64,000 nucleotides of DNA, taken from positions 1-64,000 of the forward strand of contig CAKVBA010000002.1 of the NCBI GenBank assembly GCA_934725305.1, given 5' to 3'. Position 1 is the stretch's first letter. The number at the start of each line of letters is the position of its first letter. Below the pieces are notes generated by a model, which saw nothing but the letters and a program-made list of their open reading frames with translations, was not told where the DNA came from and did not search any database. This document shows positions 1 to 9,201 of the stretch, piece after piece. This DNA is from an uncultured Parabacteroides sp. Lineage in GTDB: Bacteria > Bacteroidota > Bacteroidia > Bacteroidales > Tannerellaceae. Made by a program: the position numbers and the translations under genes.

Positions 1-252
1 AGGCGAATCTGAACGAATCGTACCGAACCGGGACTAATTGTTTCTATTGCGAAATACGTGGTTCACCGGAGGCTTACTTTGAGGAAAGGGGACTTTTTCA
101 AAAATGGGTAGGGACTTTTTTGAAAATGGGTAGGCACTCCGTTCGGACGGAATAACTACTCCGTCGGAAATGGGTAGGCACCCAATTTTCGGAAATAGCT
201 TACTCCTTTTTGACCGGATTAGTAGTCTCTTGTCTGCCTGTTGGCTTATTGT
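1..252 (-). repeat. 22-bp-phased intergenic repeat element, copy 1 (cut by window edge)
   Basis: Read on the minus strand from the word ACAATAA (246-252), this stretch is nearly identical for about 150 bp to the element beginning at 51160, and it lines up without gaps with the one beginning at 38632. On the plus strand the dinucleotide AC that anchors each unit (complement of GT) falls at 92, 114, 136, 158, 180 and 202, exactly 22 bp apart. The units carry words such as GTGCCTACCCA and GTCCCTACCC. The other end would lie about 76 bp beyond the window. Similarity with the 51-kb copy continues outward to about 280. No coding frame is supported here. Confidence 0.85.
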
Positions 253-288
253 ATTTTATGGCTAATAAATATGCCTTCAACACAGAGC

Positions 289-308
289 CATTGACCGAAT
301 TGGGTTTA
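289..308 (+). repeat. Single arm of the ATGACCGATTTGGG hairpin module
   Basis: A diverged copy of the short module found as complete hairpins at 39023-39099 and 51513-51587 and as a single arm at 22762. Here only one arm is seen, between the phased repeat element and the terminator at 343. Its role is unknown. Confidence 0.5.
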
Positions 309-342
309 TGATTTTCCTACTCCACAATCAACATGTTATTAT

Positions 343-385
343 AAAGGGGCTGCATCAAAAATGATCCTTTTGATTCAGCCCCTTT
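343..385 (-). terminator. Hairpin terminator after the acyltransferase gene
   Basis: Arms AAAGGGGCTGCATCAAAA (343-360) and TTTTGATTCAGCCCCTTT (368-385) pair over 18 bases with one mismatch around a 7-base loop. It lies 25 bases past the acyltransferase stop at the end of the minus-strand run of genes. It is one of six hairpins in the window with closely related arms. Confidence 0.75.
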
Positions 386-410
386 AAGGTATGTCATAAC
401 TAATAAATAA

Positions 411-1583
411 CTATTCTTCCATCGTTTCCAAATGATTCTTCAACGGGTTTGAATACATCTCAAGAATCTTGGTACGCAAGAAAGCCTCATCTTTATTAGG
501 CAACACAATCTTGTCTAATTGATTCTGCAAATAGGTTTCGAACTGTTTCTTGTCTTTCACGCCATAATGTTCACTAAAGCGACGTGTACCATTCAACATA
601 TCATAAGCCACATAGTTGCATGGATAGAAGCGATAGTGTCTGTAAATCATTACATCAATAATATGAGCAATACGAGTAATCAGCTCGGTCTTCTCCATCG
701 AACGATCCAGCTTAGAAAGAGCCTCGTTGATAGGAGAACCTATCGTAAAGTGAACACGTCCCTTATTATTCAGAATACCCGTTTCCATGCTGAGCAGGTC
801 GTCGCGCTGACTCTTAACGAAGTTAGGATCGTCGCGCTTCTGCTGGAATTCCTTTGCCTTCAGGTAGTCACACGGGTCAATCTCGTATGAGATTGATACC
901 GGCACAATGTTCAACTCCATCAGGTTGTCAATGATGCTTTTATCTTTATCACCACCCATATTCAGCATCTTCAGGATACTGCCTTGTGTGCGGTCGTTCG
1001 AATCTTTGGCACGTCCTTCGCGTTGGGCAATCCAGATAGACTCCTTGGTCTCTTTAATCGTATGGTTGATATAAGCAGAAAGCGTTCCGCTAACATCCAA
1101 CATCTGACGAACAGAAACACCACGTTTCACAATAAAACTATTGTTCAAGCGGACAAAAGTCTTAATCCAAGGATGGATCAACAGATTGTCACCGATAGCC
1201 ACCTGAGTCATTCCATAACCAACATCATAAAGCATTACATTCAAAAAGGCTGCATCCAGCACAATGTCACGATGGTTTGAAATAAATGTACAAGCGGGTT
1301 TGTTTTCCGGCAGACGACTACGTCCTGAGATAGTCAGCGAGAAGGTTGTATTCTTCGCTACGGTCATAACTGCATCATGAGACAAAGTGGTCTTAAACTC
1401 CTCCTTTGTTTTGCAAGCACGCATAGCATCCACAAACTGATCCCATGTCATCGGGAATCTCAAATAGTGAAATACCCGCTGAAATTCCGCATTATCAATC
1501 AGCTCTTCTATTGCATCCTTTACTTCGTCATTATTCAGCGGACGGATTTCGTCGAAATTGCAGGAAACTTGTTCTGTATCCAT
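411..1583 (-). CDS. Acyltransferase of the glycerol-3-phosphate/PlsC-like type
   Basis: Likely transfers an acyl chain to a lipid precursor at the inner membrane. About 390 residues. A NHRD block (His at about 104) corresponds to the catalytic histidine-acidic motif of the PlsC superfamily, and a following EGR motif (about 189-191) matches the phosphate-binding block. The histidine and the second aspartate are spaced one residue wider than the usual HX4D, so the substrate is uncertain (glycerolipid or aminolipid). The longest frame would start with TTG at 1607 inside ddl. ATG at 1583, 7 bases after the ddl stop, is a better start. It is the last gene of the PASTA-rluD-ddl run, which suggests co-transcription. 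Family confident, substrate not. Confidence 0.8.
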   Translation of the reverse strand: MDTEQVSCNFDEIRPLNNDEVKDAIEELIDNAEFQRVFHYLRFPMTWDQFVDAMRACKTKEEFKTTLSHDAVMTVAKNTTFSLTISGRSRLPENKPACTFISNHRDIVLDAAFLNVMLYDVGYGMTQVAIGDNLLIHPWIKTFVRLNNSFIVKRGVSVRQMLDVSGTLSAYINHTIKETKESIWIAQREGRAKDSNDRTQGSILKMLNMGGDKDKSIIDNLMELNIVPVSISYEIDPCDYLKAKEFQQKRDDPNFVKSQRDDLLSMETGILNNKGRVHFTIGSPINEALSKLDRSMEKTELITRIAHIIDVMIYRHYRFYPCNYVAYDMLNGTRRFSEHYGVKDKKQFETYLQNQLDKIVLPNKDEAFLRTKILEMYSNPLKNHLETMEE

Positions 1584-1590
1584 ATCTATC

Positions 1591-2565
1591 TTAAAATTCG
1601 TTTTCAATAATATCTGTCATAACCTCTGTAATATCTAAACCGGCTGCCCGCACCTGTTGAGGAATAAAGCTGGTTGCCGTCATACCAGGCGTAGTATTAA
1701 TCTCCAATAAAACAGGATCGGCGTCTTCAGGAATGATATAATCGACCCGAATAAGCCCTTTGGCGCCCAAGATATCATAGATTCTTGATGTTTCACTTTG
1801 TATCTTCTCTGTCAATTCTGCAGAAATGCGGGCCGGTGTAATCTCCTGCACCTGACCGTTGTATTTCGCATCAAAGTCAAAGAATTCATTTTCTGTCACA
1901 ACCTCGGTCAAAGGGAACATAACAGACTTTCCCTTTACCTTGTAACAACCGCAAGTCACCTCTGTACCTGCAATAAATTGCTCGATCACAACCTCTTTGC
2001 CTTCAGCAAAAGCCTTGGCAATGGCCGGTTGAATCTGAGAAGGTTCTTTCACCTTTGTTATACCAAAACTGCTACCACCATCGTTGGGTTTAATAAAAAC
2101 AGGCAATCCCAATCGATCAATTACCTCTTGATCGGAAACGGATTGTCCCTGAAACAGATGGATGGAAGGTGCAATCTTCACTCCAAAATCTTGCAAATAG
2201 TGATTACATACATATTTATTGAATGTAACCGCACTCACCAACATTCCACACGAAGAATAAGGCAAACCTATCAGATCGAAATAAGCTTGCAAACGACCAT
2301 CTTCTCCCGGAGTGCCGTGAATCGTAATATAGGCAAAATCGAAATGCTTTACCGCTCCATTCTCACTGAAGCTAAAATCATTCTTATCAATCGGCGTATA
2401 TTCTCCTGAAGGGAGTTTCACCGACCATTCGCCCTTCTTTACGATGGCAATATATAAATTATATTTGTCTTTATCAATAAAAGAGTAGATTCCTTCTGCA
2501 CTTTTTAATGAAATAACGATTTCGGAAGAATCCCCTCCGGCTACGATCGCAATGTTTCTTTTCAT
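1591..2565 (-). CDS. ddl: D-alanine--D-alanine ligase
   Basis: Joins two D-alanines with ATP to make the dipeptide that MurF attaches to UDP-MurNAc-tripeptide in the cytoplasm. The 324 residues match the usual family length. Visible ATP-grasp landmarks are HGTPGEDG (83-90), GGSSFG (163-168) in the phosphate loop, and EINTTPGMT near the C-terminus, which carries the magnesium-binding Glu and Asn. The start ATG is 2 bases after the rluD stop, so the two are translationally close. The D-Ala supply (alanine racemase) and the consumer (MurF) are fused in one gene at 46936. Confidence 0.97.
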   Translation of the reverse strand: MKRNIAIVAGGDSSEIVISLKSAEGIYSFIDKDKYNLYIAIVKKGEWSVKLPSGEYTPIDKNDFSFSENGAVKHFDFAYITIHGTPGEDGRLQAYFDLIGLPYSSCGMLVSAVTFNKYVCNHYLQDFGVKIAPSIHLFQGQSVSDQEVIDRLGLPVFIKPNDGGSSFGITKVKEPSQIQPAIAKAFAEGKEVVIEQFIAGTEVTCGCYKVKGKSVMFPLTEVVTENEFFDFDAKYNGQVQEITPARISAELTEKIQSETSRIYDILGAKGLIRVDYIIPEDADPVLLEINTTPGMTATSFIPQQVRAAGLDITEVMTDIIENEF

Positions 2566-2567
2566 CT

Positions 2568-3644
2568 CTATAAATCTTTAGTGTTTGAATAAACGCGCCA
2601 CCTGTCTATCAACTGCTGCATATCAGAGGGTATTTCGGAATCAAAAAACATCTCCTCTCCTGTTGTCGGATGAACAAACCCCAATGTTTTAGCATGAAGG
2701 GCTTGTCTTGGACAGATAGCAAAACAGTTCTGAACAAACTGTTTGTATTTTGAAAATGTAGTTCCTTTCAAAATCTCGTGTCCGCCATAACGTTCGTCAT
2801 TAAACAGAGTATGACCGATATGTTTCATGTGTACACGAATCTGATGGGTTCGTCCGGTCTCTAACCGGCATTCTACCAATGTCACATATCCCAAACGCTC
2901 CAACACGGAATAATGTGTCACGGCATGTTTACCCTGATCTCCATCCGGAAAAACAGTCATCTGCATACGGTCTCGCGGATCACGGCCGATATTTCCTTCG
3001 ATACGTCCACCCTCTTCTTGTATAATACCCCACACAACGGCACGATATTTACGCTTGGTCGTCTTGTTAAAGAATTGCATGCTTAAGTGACTCTTTGCTT
3101 CGGGACGTTTGGCAACGACCAATAGCCCGGATGTGTCTTTATCAATTCGGTGTACCAATCCCAAGCGCGGGTCTGACGGATCGTAATAGGGATCGTCTTT
3201 CAGATAATAGGCTAATGCATTCACCAACGTACCGGTATAGTTGCCGTGACCTGGATGCACAACAAGACCTGCCGGTTTATTCACAACCAGCAAATCATTA
3301 TCTTCATAAACTATATTTAATGGGATATCCTCAGGAATGATCTCAAGTTCTCGTTTGGGACGATCCATCACAATGGAGACCACATCCAAAGGCTTGACAC
3401 GATAATTACTCTTAACAGGCTTGTCATTGACCAGAATACATCCCGCCTCAGCAGCCAACTGAATACGATTACGGGTAGCGCCCATCATACGATCGACCAA
3501 AAACTTATCGACACGTAGCAGAGACTGGCCCTTATCGGCTACAAACCTAAAATGTTCATACTTGGGAGATAAGCCATCACCCTCTTCAGGCAATAACAGG
3601 TCATCGACCTGCTCATCTTCAAGATCATCTAAAAATTCGTCCAT
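2568..3644 (-). CDS. rluD: RluD-type 23S rRNA pseudouridine synthase
   Basis: Isomerises uridines to pseudouridine in large-subunit rRNA (or tRNA for close relatives). An acidic N-terminal tail (about 1-25) is followed by an S4 RNA-binding domain (about 40-95) and the catalytic domain with the HRIDKDTSG motif, whose first aspartate (about 168) is the nucleophile of the family. A GTG directly abuts the PASTA gene stop (3648-3650). The next codon, ATG at 3644, is preferred here. RluD, RluC and RluA cannot be separated by motif alone; the S4 domain excludes RluA. Operon with the PASTA gene upstream and ddl downstream. Confidence 0.9.
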   Translation of the reverse strand: MDEFLDDLEDEQVDDLLLPEEGDGLSPKYEHFRFVADKGQSLLRVDKFLVDRMMGATRNRIQLAAEAGCILVNDKPVKSNYRVKPLDVVSIVMDRPKRELEIIPEDIPLNIVYEDNDLLVVNKPAGLVVHPGHGNYTGTLVNALAYYLKDDPYYDPSDPRLGLVHRIDKDTSGLLVVAKRPEAKSHLSMQFFNKTTKRKYRAVVWGIIQEEGGRIEGNIGRDPRDRMQMTVFPDGDQGKHAVTHYSVLERLGYVTLVECRLETGRTHQIRVHMKHIGHTLFNDERYGGHEILKGTTFSKYKQFVQNCFAICPRQALHAKTLGFVHPTTGEEMFFDSEIPSDMQQLIDRWRVYSNTKDL

Positions 3645-3647
3645 CAC

Positions 3648-4283
3648 TTAAAACCAGTTTTCTTCTTCACTATTCAACGATTCTACCGGCTGCATATTCA
3701 AGGAATCCAACTGCATTTGTAAGGAATCGGGCATTGCATCACCACTACTTACAATCAGAGTCAACGGAGCTGTCAACGGAACGTGTTCTCCCTTATCCAG
3801 TTTGCGCCCATTCAGCTCTACATCAATAGCCAAATCTTTATAGTCGCCCGGAACATATTCTATCTCAATAGAATTAAATCCTCTCGACCTCAATAAGGCA
3901 TAAGCCTGACGAAACGAAAGGTCTTCAATTTCAGGAATTGTCGCCATTTGAGAGGTCAGCGCATTGATAGTAATAAACAGGATGCGTCCCTCTTTTACCT
4001 TCGAACCAACATTAGGAACAACCTCTACAATTGCTCCCGGAGCGACTTCTTTCGAAAAGACTGAGTCAATCACATTATAGCGCAGGTGATTATCAGTAAG
4101 CAAAGAGGCTGCCTCTTCGAGCTTCATCCCTTTAATATCAGGAATAACCAACGCCTCGTTGTGACGTGTATAGGAATCCAACCAATGTAACACACCCCAA
4201 ACAATACCACATGTCAAAACAATCGCCAAAACGATAGAGATGACAAATGGATTCTTTATCAGTTTCATGAAAAAGTTGCTCAT
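3648..4283 (-). CDS. Membrane-anchored PASTA domain protein
   Basis: The 211 residues comprise a short cytoplasmic tail, one transmembrane segment (about 12-33) and two PASTA repeats (about 45-110 and 113-180) followed by an acidic tail. PASTA domains bind peptidoglycan stem peptides or beta-lactams in kinases and penicillin-binding proteins. Here there is no kinase or transpeptidase domain, so it is a stand-alone anchor or sensor in the periplasm. It abuts rluD and then ddl, linking it by position to cell-wall synthesis. The precise role is unknown. Confidence 0.85.
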   Translation of the reverse strand: MSNFFMKLIKNPFVISIVLAIVLTCGIVWGVLHWLDSYTRHNEALVIPDIKGMKLEEAASLLTDNHLRYNVIDSVFSKEVAPGAIVEVVPNVGSKVKEGRILFITINALTSQMATIPEIEDLSFRQAYALLRSRGFNSIEIEYVPGDYKDLAIDVELNGRKLDKGEHVPLTAPLTLIVSSGDAMPDSLQMQLDSLNMQPVESLNSEEENWF

Positions 4284-4371
4284 TTCTATTTATTATTTTA
4301 TAGGCGGTTCAAATTTAGAAAAAAAACACCATATAGACACAATCCTTCCGTTGAAACAATGGTATAAAAAC

Positions 4372-4413
4372 AAAGAAAGTAAAGGCTTTACTAAAAAAAC
4401 CTCTACTTTCTTT
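4372..4413 (-). terminator. Terminator after rpmH
   Basis: Arms at 4372-4385 and 4400-4413 pair over about 14 bases, with a T-run on the minus strand beyond 4371. It ends the single-gene rpmH transcript 22 bases past its stop. Confidence 0.75.
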
Positions 4414-4435
4414 CTAAATCGTTACAAAGGAGCTA

Positions 4436-4588
4436 TTATCCGTTGTATTCGTCTGATACTGTCAATTTAGCTCTACCTTTAGCACGACGAGAAGCTAATA
4501 CTCTACGGCCATTAGCTGTAGCCATTCTTGAACGGAAGCCGTGCTTGTTCTTTCTTTTTCTGTTGGATGGTTGAAATGTTCTTTTCAT
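4436..4588 (-). CDS. rpmH: Large ribosomal subunit protein bL34
   Basis: A 50-residue, strongly basic protein beginning [19 protein letters not shown], with the family-typical [19 protein letters not shown] core; it is a structural protein of the large ribosomal subunit. It has a C-terminal extension (LTVSDEYNG) beyond the usual 44-46 residues, which I believe is common in Bacteroidetes. It stands alone with its own promoter (4631-4661) and terminator (4372-4413). The usual neighbours rnpA and dnaA are absent. Confidence 0.97.
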   Translation of the reverse strand: MKRTFQPSNRKRKNKHGFRSRMATANGRRVLASRRAKGRAKLTVSDEYNG

Positions 4589-4630
4589 CTTTCTATATTG
4601 TTTATATTATTTACATGTTTATTCGGGCTG

Positions 4631-4661
4631 CAAAGATAGACCTTTTTTTTTAACAAACAAA
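4631..4661 (-). promoter_or_regulatory. Bacteroidetes-type promoter for rpmH
   Basis: On the minus strand TTTG (4658-4661) is followed after 19 bases by TATCTTTG (4631-4638), an exact match to the TAnnTTTG -7 consensus. The inferred transcription start is near 4625, giving a leader of about 37 bases. Confidence 0.75.
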
Positions 4662-4678
4662 GAGTTGCCTCTTTTTTT

Positions 4679-5653
4679 CTAAAAGATTCCACCTTTATAG
4701 AGGTTGTCAAAGTTGGAATGCTGACCATTAAACTTTTGCGCCTCCTCGCCTTCGGGATTCAATTCTATCGATTTCTTCAAATCTTCAAACGCGCCATTCT
4801 TGTCTCCTTTGATGTTTTTCACACGTCCACGCTCGGCGTATGCCTTGGCCATTTCGGGATTCGATTCAATCAATTCATCGAAATAAGCAATAGCCTCATC
4901 CATCTTACCCTCAGCGATCAACAGGCGTCCCTTCAGTAACATAGCCTCTTCATTGAACGGATTCAATTCAATCACCTGATCAAAATCGGCAGCAGCCTCT
5001 TGCATCTGGCCCAACAACGCATAGATTTCTCCGCGCAGCAGATAACCATTTTCCTCTTCTGGCATCAGCTCAATCGCTTTATCAACATCGGCAAGAGCCT
5101 CTTTACCCTGGCCTAAATGGTATAGGATATCAGCACGCACCATATAAGAACCGGCAAAGTCATCCTTCAGAGCGATAGACTTGGTCAGGTCGGCTATCGC
5201 ACCCAACTGATTTTCCGTTGTCTTTTTTGCCTTAGCCATCAGATAATAGGCCAAATAGTTTTCCGGCTCCAACGCGATAATCGCTTCGCAATCTGCCGGC
5301 ACTTCGGCATCTCTGTCCATCATAAACAAGAGATTGATACGTGACACTCGCAACTCTACTCGCTCCGGAGCTAATTCCACTATACGGCTGGTCACCTCCA
5401 AAGCTTTGTCGAGCTGCATAGTCATGGTGTAGCCCGATGCCAAGAAGCTCATTGTTTCGATATCTTCACGCAGATTCAGCGCCTCTTCAAGACACTTAAT
5501 ACCGTATGCAGCCTTGCCACAACATTGCAAAGCACGCACTCCATCATATTTCAATATCTCGAAATTCTTCTGTCCATTTTTGTCCTTTTCCTCTTCGCTC
5601 ATCTCTCCTTTTGTGCGAGAAGAAGAAAATAAAGAACTGAAAAAGTTTCCCAT
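4679..5653 (-). CDS. Tetratricopeptide repeat protein
   Basis: The 324 residues have no signal peptide. From about residue 35 to 310 there are consecutive TPR-like helix pairs, with the alanine/glycine and proline pattern clearest in the second half (repeats ending in ELMPEE, ELNPFN, ESNPEM, ELNPEG). Such arrays are protein-protein scaffolds; the partner is unknown. The N-terminus (GNFFSSLFSSS) is serine- and phenylalanine-rich. It is a single gene with its own promoter at 5678-5709, convergent with nothing. No enzymatic domain is seen. Confidence 0.85.
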   Translation of the reverse strand: MGNFFSSLFSSSRTKGEMSEEEKDKNGQKNFEILKYDGVRALQCCGKAAYGIKCLEEALNLREDIETMSFLASGYTMTMQLDKALEVTSRIVELAPERVELRVSRINLLFMMDRDAEVPADCEAIIALEPENYLAYYLMAKAKKTTENQLGAIADLTKSIALKDDFAGSYMVRADILYHLGQGKEALADVDKAIELMPEEENGYLLRGEIYALLGQMQEAAADFDQVIELNPFNEEAMLLKGRLLIAEGKMDEAIAYFDELIESNPEMAKAYAERGRVKNIKGDKNGAFEDLKKSIELNPEGEEAQKFNGQHSNFDNLYKGGIF

Positions 5654-5677
5654 AGCCTTAAGTATTTATTTCTGCCA

Positions 5678-5709
5678 CAAAAATAGTGAAAGGAGAGAAC
5701 AGAGACAAA
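5678..5709 (-). promoter_or_regulatory. Promoter for the TPR protein gene
   Basis: Minus-strand TTTG (5706-5709), a 20-base spacer and TATTTTTG (5678-5685) match the Bacteroidetes consensus. The start codon is about 25 bases further on. Confidence 0.7.
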
Positions 5710-5848
5710 CCAAAAGTTTACTTTTGAACAAACTAATACCGAACTGCCTCCATTCTTCAATTGTTATCAAGATAGAGAAAAGATTAAACCGGCTCTCTTT
5801 TTTTCAATTGAATAACCAATTGGAGTTTAAGTTGTAAAGAAGAATAGT

Positions 5849-5856
5849 TACATTTG
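5849..5856 (+). promoter_or_regulatory. -7 element upstream of the beta-galactosidase gene
   Basis: TACATTTG matches TAnnTTTG exactly and lies 19 bases before the ATG. No convincing -33 TTTG was found at the right distance, so the promoter may need an activator; that last point is inference. Confidence 0.55.
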
Positions 5857-5875
5857 TACAATTAATTTAAATAGC

Positions 5876-8800
5876 ATGAGAAAACAATTTATCAGTGGAT
5901 TGCTGGCTGCTTTTGCCTTGACGGCTACAGCGCAATCAAACGAATGGATCAATCCTGAAGTCAACGCCGTAAACCGTGCACCCATGCACACCAACTACTT
6001 TGCGTATGAAAGCAAAGAGGCCGCCAACAAAGCCGCCAAAGAACAATCAACGAATTACATGACATTAAATGGCACTTGGAAATTCTTTTGGGTGAAGAAT
6101 GCCGATGCGCGTCCGACCGACTTCTGGAAAGTAGGCTATAACGACAAAGGCTGGGGCAACATGCCTGTTCCCGGTGTCTGGGAATTGAATGGATATGGCG
6201 ATCCTATCTACGTAAATGTAGGATATGCTTGGCGAGAACAGTTCAAGAACAATCCGCCTATGGTGCCTACAGAAAACAACCATGTAGGTTCATACCGCAA
6301 GGAGATTACAATTCCGGCTTCTTGGGGCGACAAAGAGATTTTTGCCCATTTCGGTTCTGTAACCTCCAACATATACTTATGGGTAAATGGCAAGTTTGTT
6401 GGCTATAGCGAAGACAGCAAGCTGGAGGCAGAATTCAACCTGACGCCCTATCTGAAGCCAGGTCAAAAGAACTTAATCGCTTTCCAAGTGTTCCGCTGGT
6501 GCGACGGAACCTATCTGGAAGACCAAGACTTCTTCCGCTATAGCGGTGTAGCCCGTGACAGCTATCTGTATGCACGTAACAAACGTCAGCACATTGCCGA
6601 CATTCGCGTAACACCCGATTTGGATGCGCAATACAAGAATGGCACGCTACAGGTCGATCTGAATATGAAAGGTCAAGGAGATGTAGAATTGGAATTGCTG
6701 GATGCAAGCAACAAGGCCGTGGCTACTCAGACGGTCAAGGCTTCGGGCAAAACTTCGGTTCAGTTAGAAGTGGCTGCTCCCAACAAATGGAGCGCAGAGA
6801 CTCCTTACCTTTACACCTTGCGTGCCTCTTTGAAAGTCAACAATCAGCTGGTTGAAGTGATTCCTGTCAAGGTTGGTTTCCGCAAGATTGAATTGAAGAA
6901 TGCTCAGATATTGATAAACGGCCAACCGGTTCTATTCAAAGGTGCAGACCGTCATGAAATAGATCCTGATGGCGGCTATGTCATCTCGCGTGAGCGTATG
7001 ATTCAAGACATCCAAATCATGAAGAAGTTCAACCTAAATGCCGTCCGTACTTGCCACTATCCGGACGATAACTTCTGGTATGACTTGTGCGACCAGTATG
7101 GTATCTATATCGTAGCAGAGGCAAACATTGAATCTCACGGTATGGGCTATGAAGAAGAGTCATTGGCTAAGGATCCTTCTTACAAGAAGGCACACTTGGA
7201 GCGCAACCAACGTCACGTACAGCGCGGTTTCAACCATCCAAGTATCATCTTCTGGTCATTGGGTAACGAGGCTGGTTATGGACCAAACTTCGAAGCTGCC
7301 TACGATTGGATAAAGGCCGAAGATCCGAGCCGTGCCGTTCAATATGAAATGGCAGGCAAAGAGGGCAAAACCGACATCTTCTGCCCCATGTATTACCGAT
7401 TTACCGATTGTGAAGAATATAGCAAAGATCCGAAAAGCGACAAACCGCTGATCCAATGCGAGTATGCGCATGCGATGGGTAACTCTCAGGGTGGATTCAA
7501 GGAATATTGGGATTTGGTTCGTAAATACCCGAAATATCAAGGTGGTTTCATCTGGGACTTCGTTGACCAATCTGTTCGCTGGACCGGAAAGAACGGTAAG
7601 ACCATTTATGCCTATGGTGGTGACTTCAACCGCTTGGATGCAAGTGACAACAACTTCTGCGACAATGGTCTGATCAGCCCTGATCGCGTACCGAATCCTC
7701 ACATGTATGAAGTGGGTCATTTCTACCAAAGCATTTGGACAACTCCGGCCAATCTGAAAGAGGGTATTATTAATGTATATAATGAGAACTTCTTCCGCGA
7801 TCTTTCGGCCTATTATCTGGAATGGGAATTACTAAAAAAGGGCCAAGTGATCCGAAGCGGTCGTATCAACGACTTGAAGGTAGCTCCGCAACAAACAGTT
7901 CAGATCAAATTGGATTTAGGACATGTTTGCAAGCGTGCTGAAGGGCTGCTGAATGTCTCTTACAAACTGAAGAGCCGCGAAGGTCTGCTGCCCGCCAACC
8001 ACGTGGTTGCCAAAAACCAGCTGACCGTCAATCCCTATCAGGCTCCTTCTATGGATCTGAAGAATGTAGAATTAAGCAATATCGAGACGGTTGCTCCAAT
8101 GGTGCAAGAAAACGACGAGAACTATCTGATCGTTTCGGGCTGCAACTTCCAGATGGAGTTTAGCCGCAAGACTGGTTTCTTGACTCGCTATATGGCAAAT
8201 AAACTGGAAATGATTGAAGAGGGCGAAGCTTTGACACCGAACTTCTGGAGAGCGCCGACAGACAATGATATGGGAGCCGGCTTGCAGAAGAAATATGCTG
8301 CATGGAAGAATCCGGAAATGAAACTGACCTCATTCAAACAGCGCACAGAGAATAAACTGATCATCATAGAAGCTGCTTATGATATGCCGGAAGTGTCGGC
8401 CCAGTTGCAGTTGACCTACACGATCAACAATGCGGGTGCGGTAAAGGTTTCTCAGAAGATGACAACCGACAAGAACACTAAGGTTTCAGGCATGTTCCGC
8501 TATGGTATGCAGATGCCTATGCCAAGAGCTTTTGAACAGATCGAATACTATGGCCGTGGACCGATTGAAAACTATGGAGACCGTAAGGCTTGTACCGATT
8601 TAGGTATCTATCGCCAGACCGTAGCCGAACAGTTCTATTCTTATATTCGCCCGCAGGAAACAGGCACAAAGAGTGATATCCGCTGGTGGAAGATGTTGAA
8701 TGCTGCTGGCAATGGATTGGAAGTGGTGGCTGCTGCTCCTTTCTCTGCTTCTGCTCTGCATTATACGATTGAATCATTGGATGAAGGTATCCACAAAGGA

Positions 8801-8986
8801 CAACGTCACTCACCCGAAGTAGAAGAAGCAAACCTGACAAACCTGTGTATTGATAAGGTGCAGACCGGTTTGGGTTGTGAAAATAGTTGGGGCTATATTG
8901 CTCGCCCTGAATATCAGGTGCCGTATGCTGATTATGAATTCACATTTATCCTGACACCAATAAAACACCAGATTAATATCAACTAA
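5876..8986 (+). CDS. lacZ: Secreted GH2 beta-galactosidase (LacZ type)
   Basis: Hydrolyses terminal beta-galactosides, probably in the periplasm: residues 1-19 form a signal peptide ending ATAQ. The 1036 residues show the five-domain LacZ order: sugar-binding jelly roll (about 50-225), immunoglobulin-like (about 230-335), TIM barrel (about 337-630), second Ig-like (about 645-735) and the large beta domain (about 760-1030). The acid/base is Glu465 in GNEAGYG and the nucleophile Glu529 in QCEYAHAMGNS. Unlike most Bacteroidales glycosidases it is not in a polysaccharide utilisation locus: it has its own -7 element and terminator and no SusCD beside it. The natural substrate could be a host or dietary galactoside rather than lactose. 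Confidence 0.93.
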   Translation: MRKQFISGLLAAFALTATAQSNEWINPEVNAVNRAPMHTNYFAYESKEAANKAAKEQSTNYMTLNGTWKFFWVKNADARPTDFWKVGYNDKGWGNMPVPGVWELNGYGDPIYVNVGYAWREQFKNNPPMVPTENNHVGSYRKEITIPASWGDKEIFAHFGSVTSNIYLWVNGKFVGYSEDSKLEAEFNLTPYLKPGQKNLIAFQVFRWCDGTYLEDQDFFRYSGVARDSYLYARNKRQHIADIRVTPDLDAQYKNGTLQVDLNMKGQGDVELELLDASNKAVATQTVKASGKTSVQLEVAAPNKWSAETPYLYTLRASLKVNNQLVEVIPVKVGFRKIELKNAQILINGQPVLFKGADRHEIDPDGGYVISRERMIQDIQIMKKFNLNAVRTCHYPDDNFWYDLCDQYGIYIVAEANIESHGMGYEEESLAKDPSYKKAHLERNQRHVQRGFNHPSIIFWSLGNEAGYGPNFEAAYDWIKAEDPSRAVQYEMAGKEGKTDIFCPMYYRFTDCEEYSKDPKSDKPLIQCEYAHAMGNSQGGFKEYWDLVRKYPKYQGGFIWDFVDQSVRWTGKNGKTIYAYGGDFNRLDASDNNFCDNGLISPDRVPNPHMYEVGHFYQSIWTTPANLKEGIINVYNENFFRDLSAYYLEWELLKKGQVIRSGRINDLKVAPQQTVQIKLDLGHVCKRAEGLLNVSYKLKSREGLLPANHVVAKNQLTVNPYQAPSMDLKNVELSNIETVAPMVQENDENYLIVSGCNFQMEFSRKTGFLTRYMANKLEMIEEGEALTPNFWRAPTDNDMGAGLQKKYAAWKNPEMKLTSFKQRTENKLIIIEAAYDMPEVSAQLQLTYTINNAGAVKVSQKMTTDKNTKVSGMFRYGMQMPMPRAFEQIEYYGRGPIENYGDRKACTDLGIYRQTVAEQFYSYIRPQETGTKSDIRWWKMLNAAGNGLEVVAAAPFSASALHYTIESLDEGIHKGQRHSPEVEEANLTNLCIDKVQTGLGCENSWGYIARPEYQVPYADYEFTFILTPIKHQININ

Positions 8987-9014
8987 TCGAATTGGATTCG
9001 GGAATAGAGACGAA

Positions 9015-9055
9015 AAAGGGGTTGAATCAAAATAACTTTTTGATGCAACCCCTTT
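9015..9055. terminator. Hairpin terminator between beta-galactosidase and nrdG
   Basis: Arms at 9015-9032 and 9037-9055 (AAAGGGGTTGAATCAAAA and its near complement) close a tight hairpin 29 bases after the beta-galactosidase stop. It belongs to the same arm family as the hairpins at 343, 22791 and 51587. It may serve the convergent nrdDG transcript as well. The 145 bases from 9056 to 9201 hold nothing else I can identify. Confidence 0.7.
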
Positions 9056-9201
9056 AAGGTTTGTCTGAATTAGTAAAATGCAAGACACTTAGGATAAGAC
9101 AGACAGGAGTTTCGTAGCGTAAATGACTAAGGTCGAATGCCGAAAGTAACGCAACAGCTTGCAATTATAACACACCGACTTTTAGATGAAACAGGCTCTT
9201 C

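Noticed and set aside
1798..2409. 203-residue frame antisense to ddl
   Set aside because: Shadow of a confidently identified gene; composition is cysteine/histidine-rich without domain likeness.
5876..8986. Beta-galactosidase as part of a polysaccharide utilisation locus
   Set aside because: No SusCD, sensor or other glycosidase adjoins it; the only SusCD pair is 43 kb away and separately transcribed.
9100..9165. tRNA-like stretch
   Set aside because: GGTCGAATGCC recalls a T-arm, but no acceptor stem, anticodon arm or D-arm can be formed around it.
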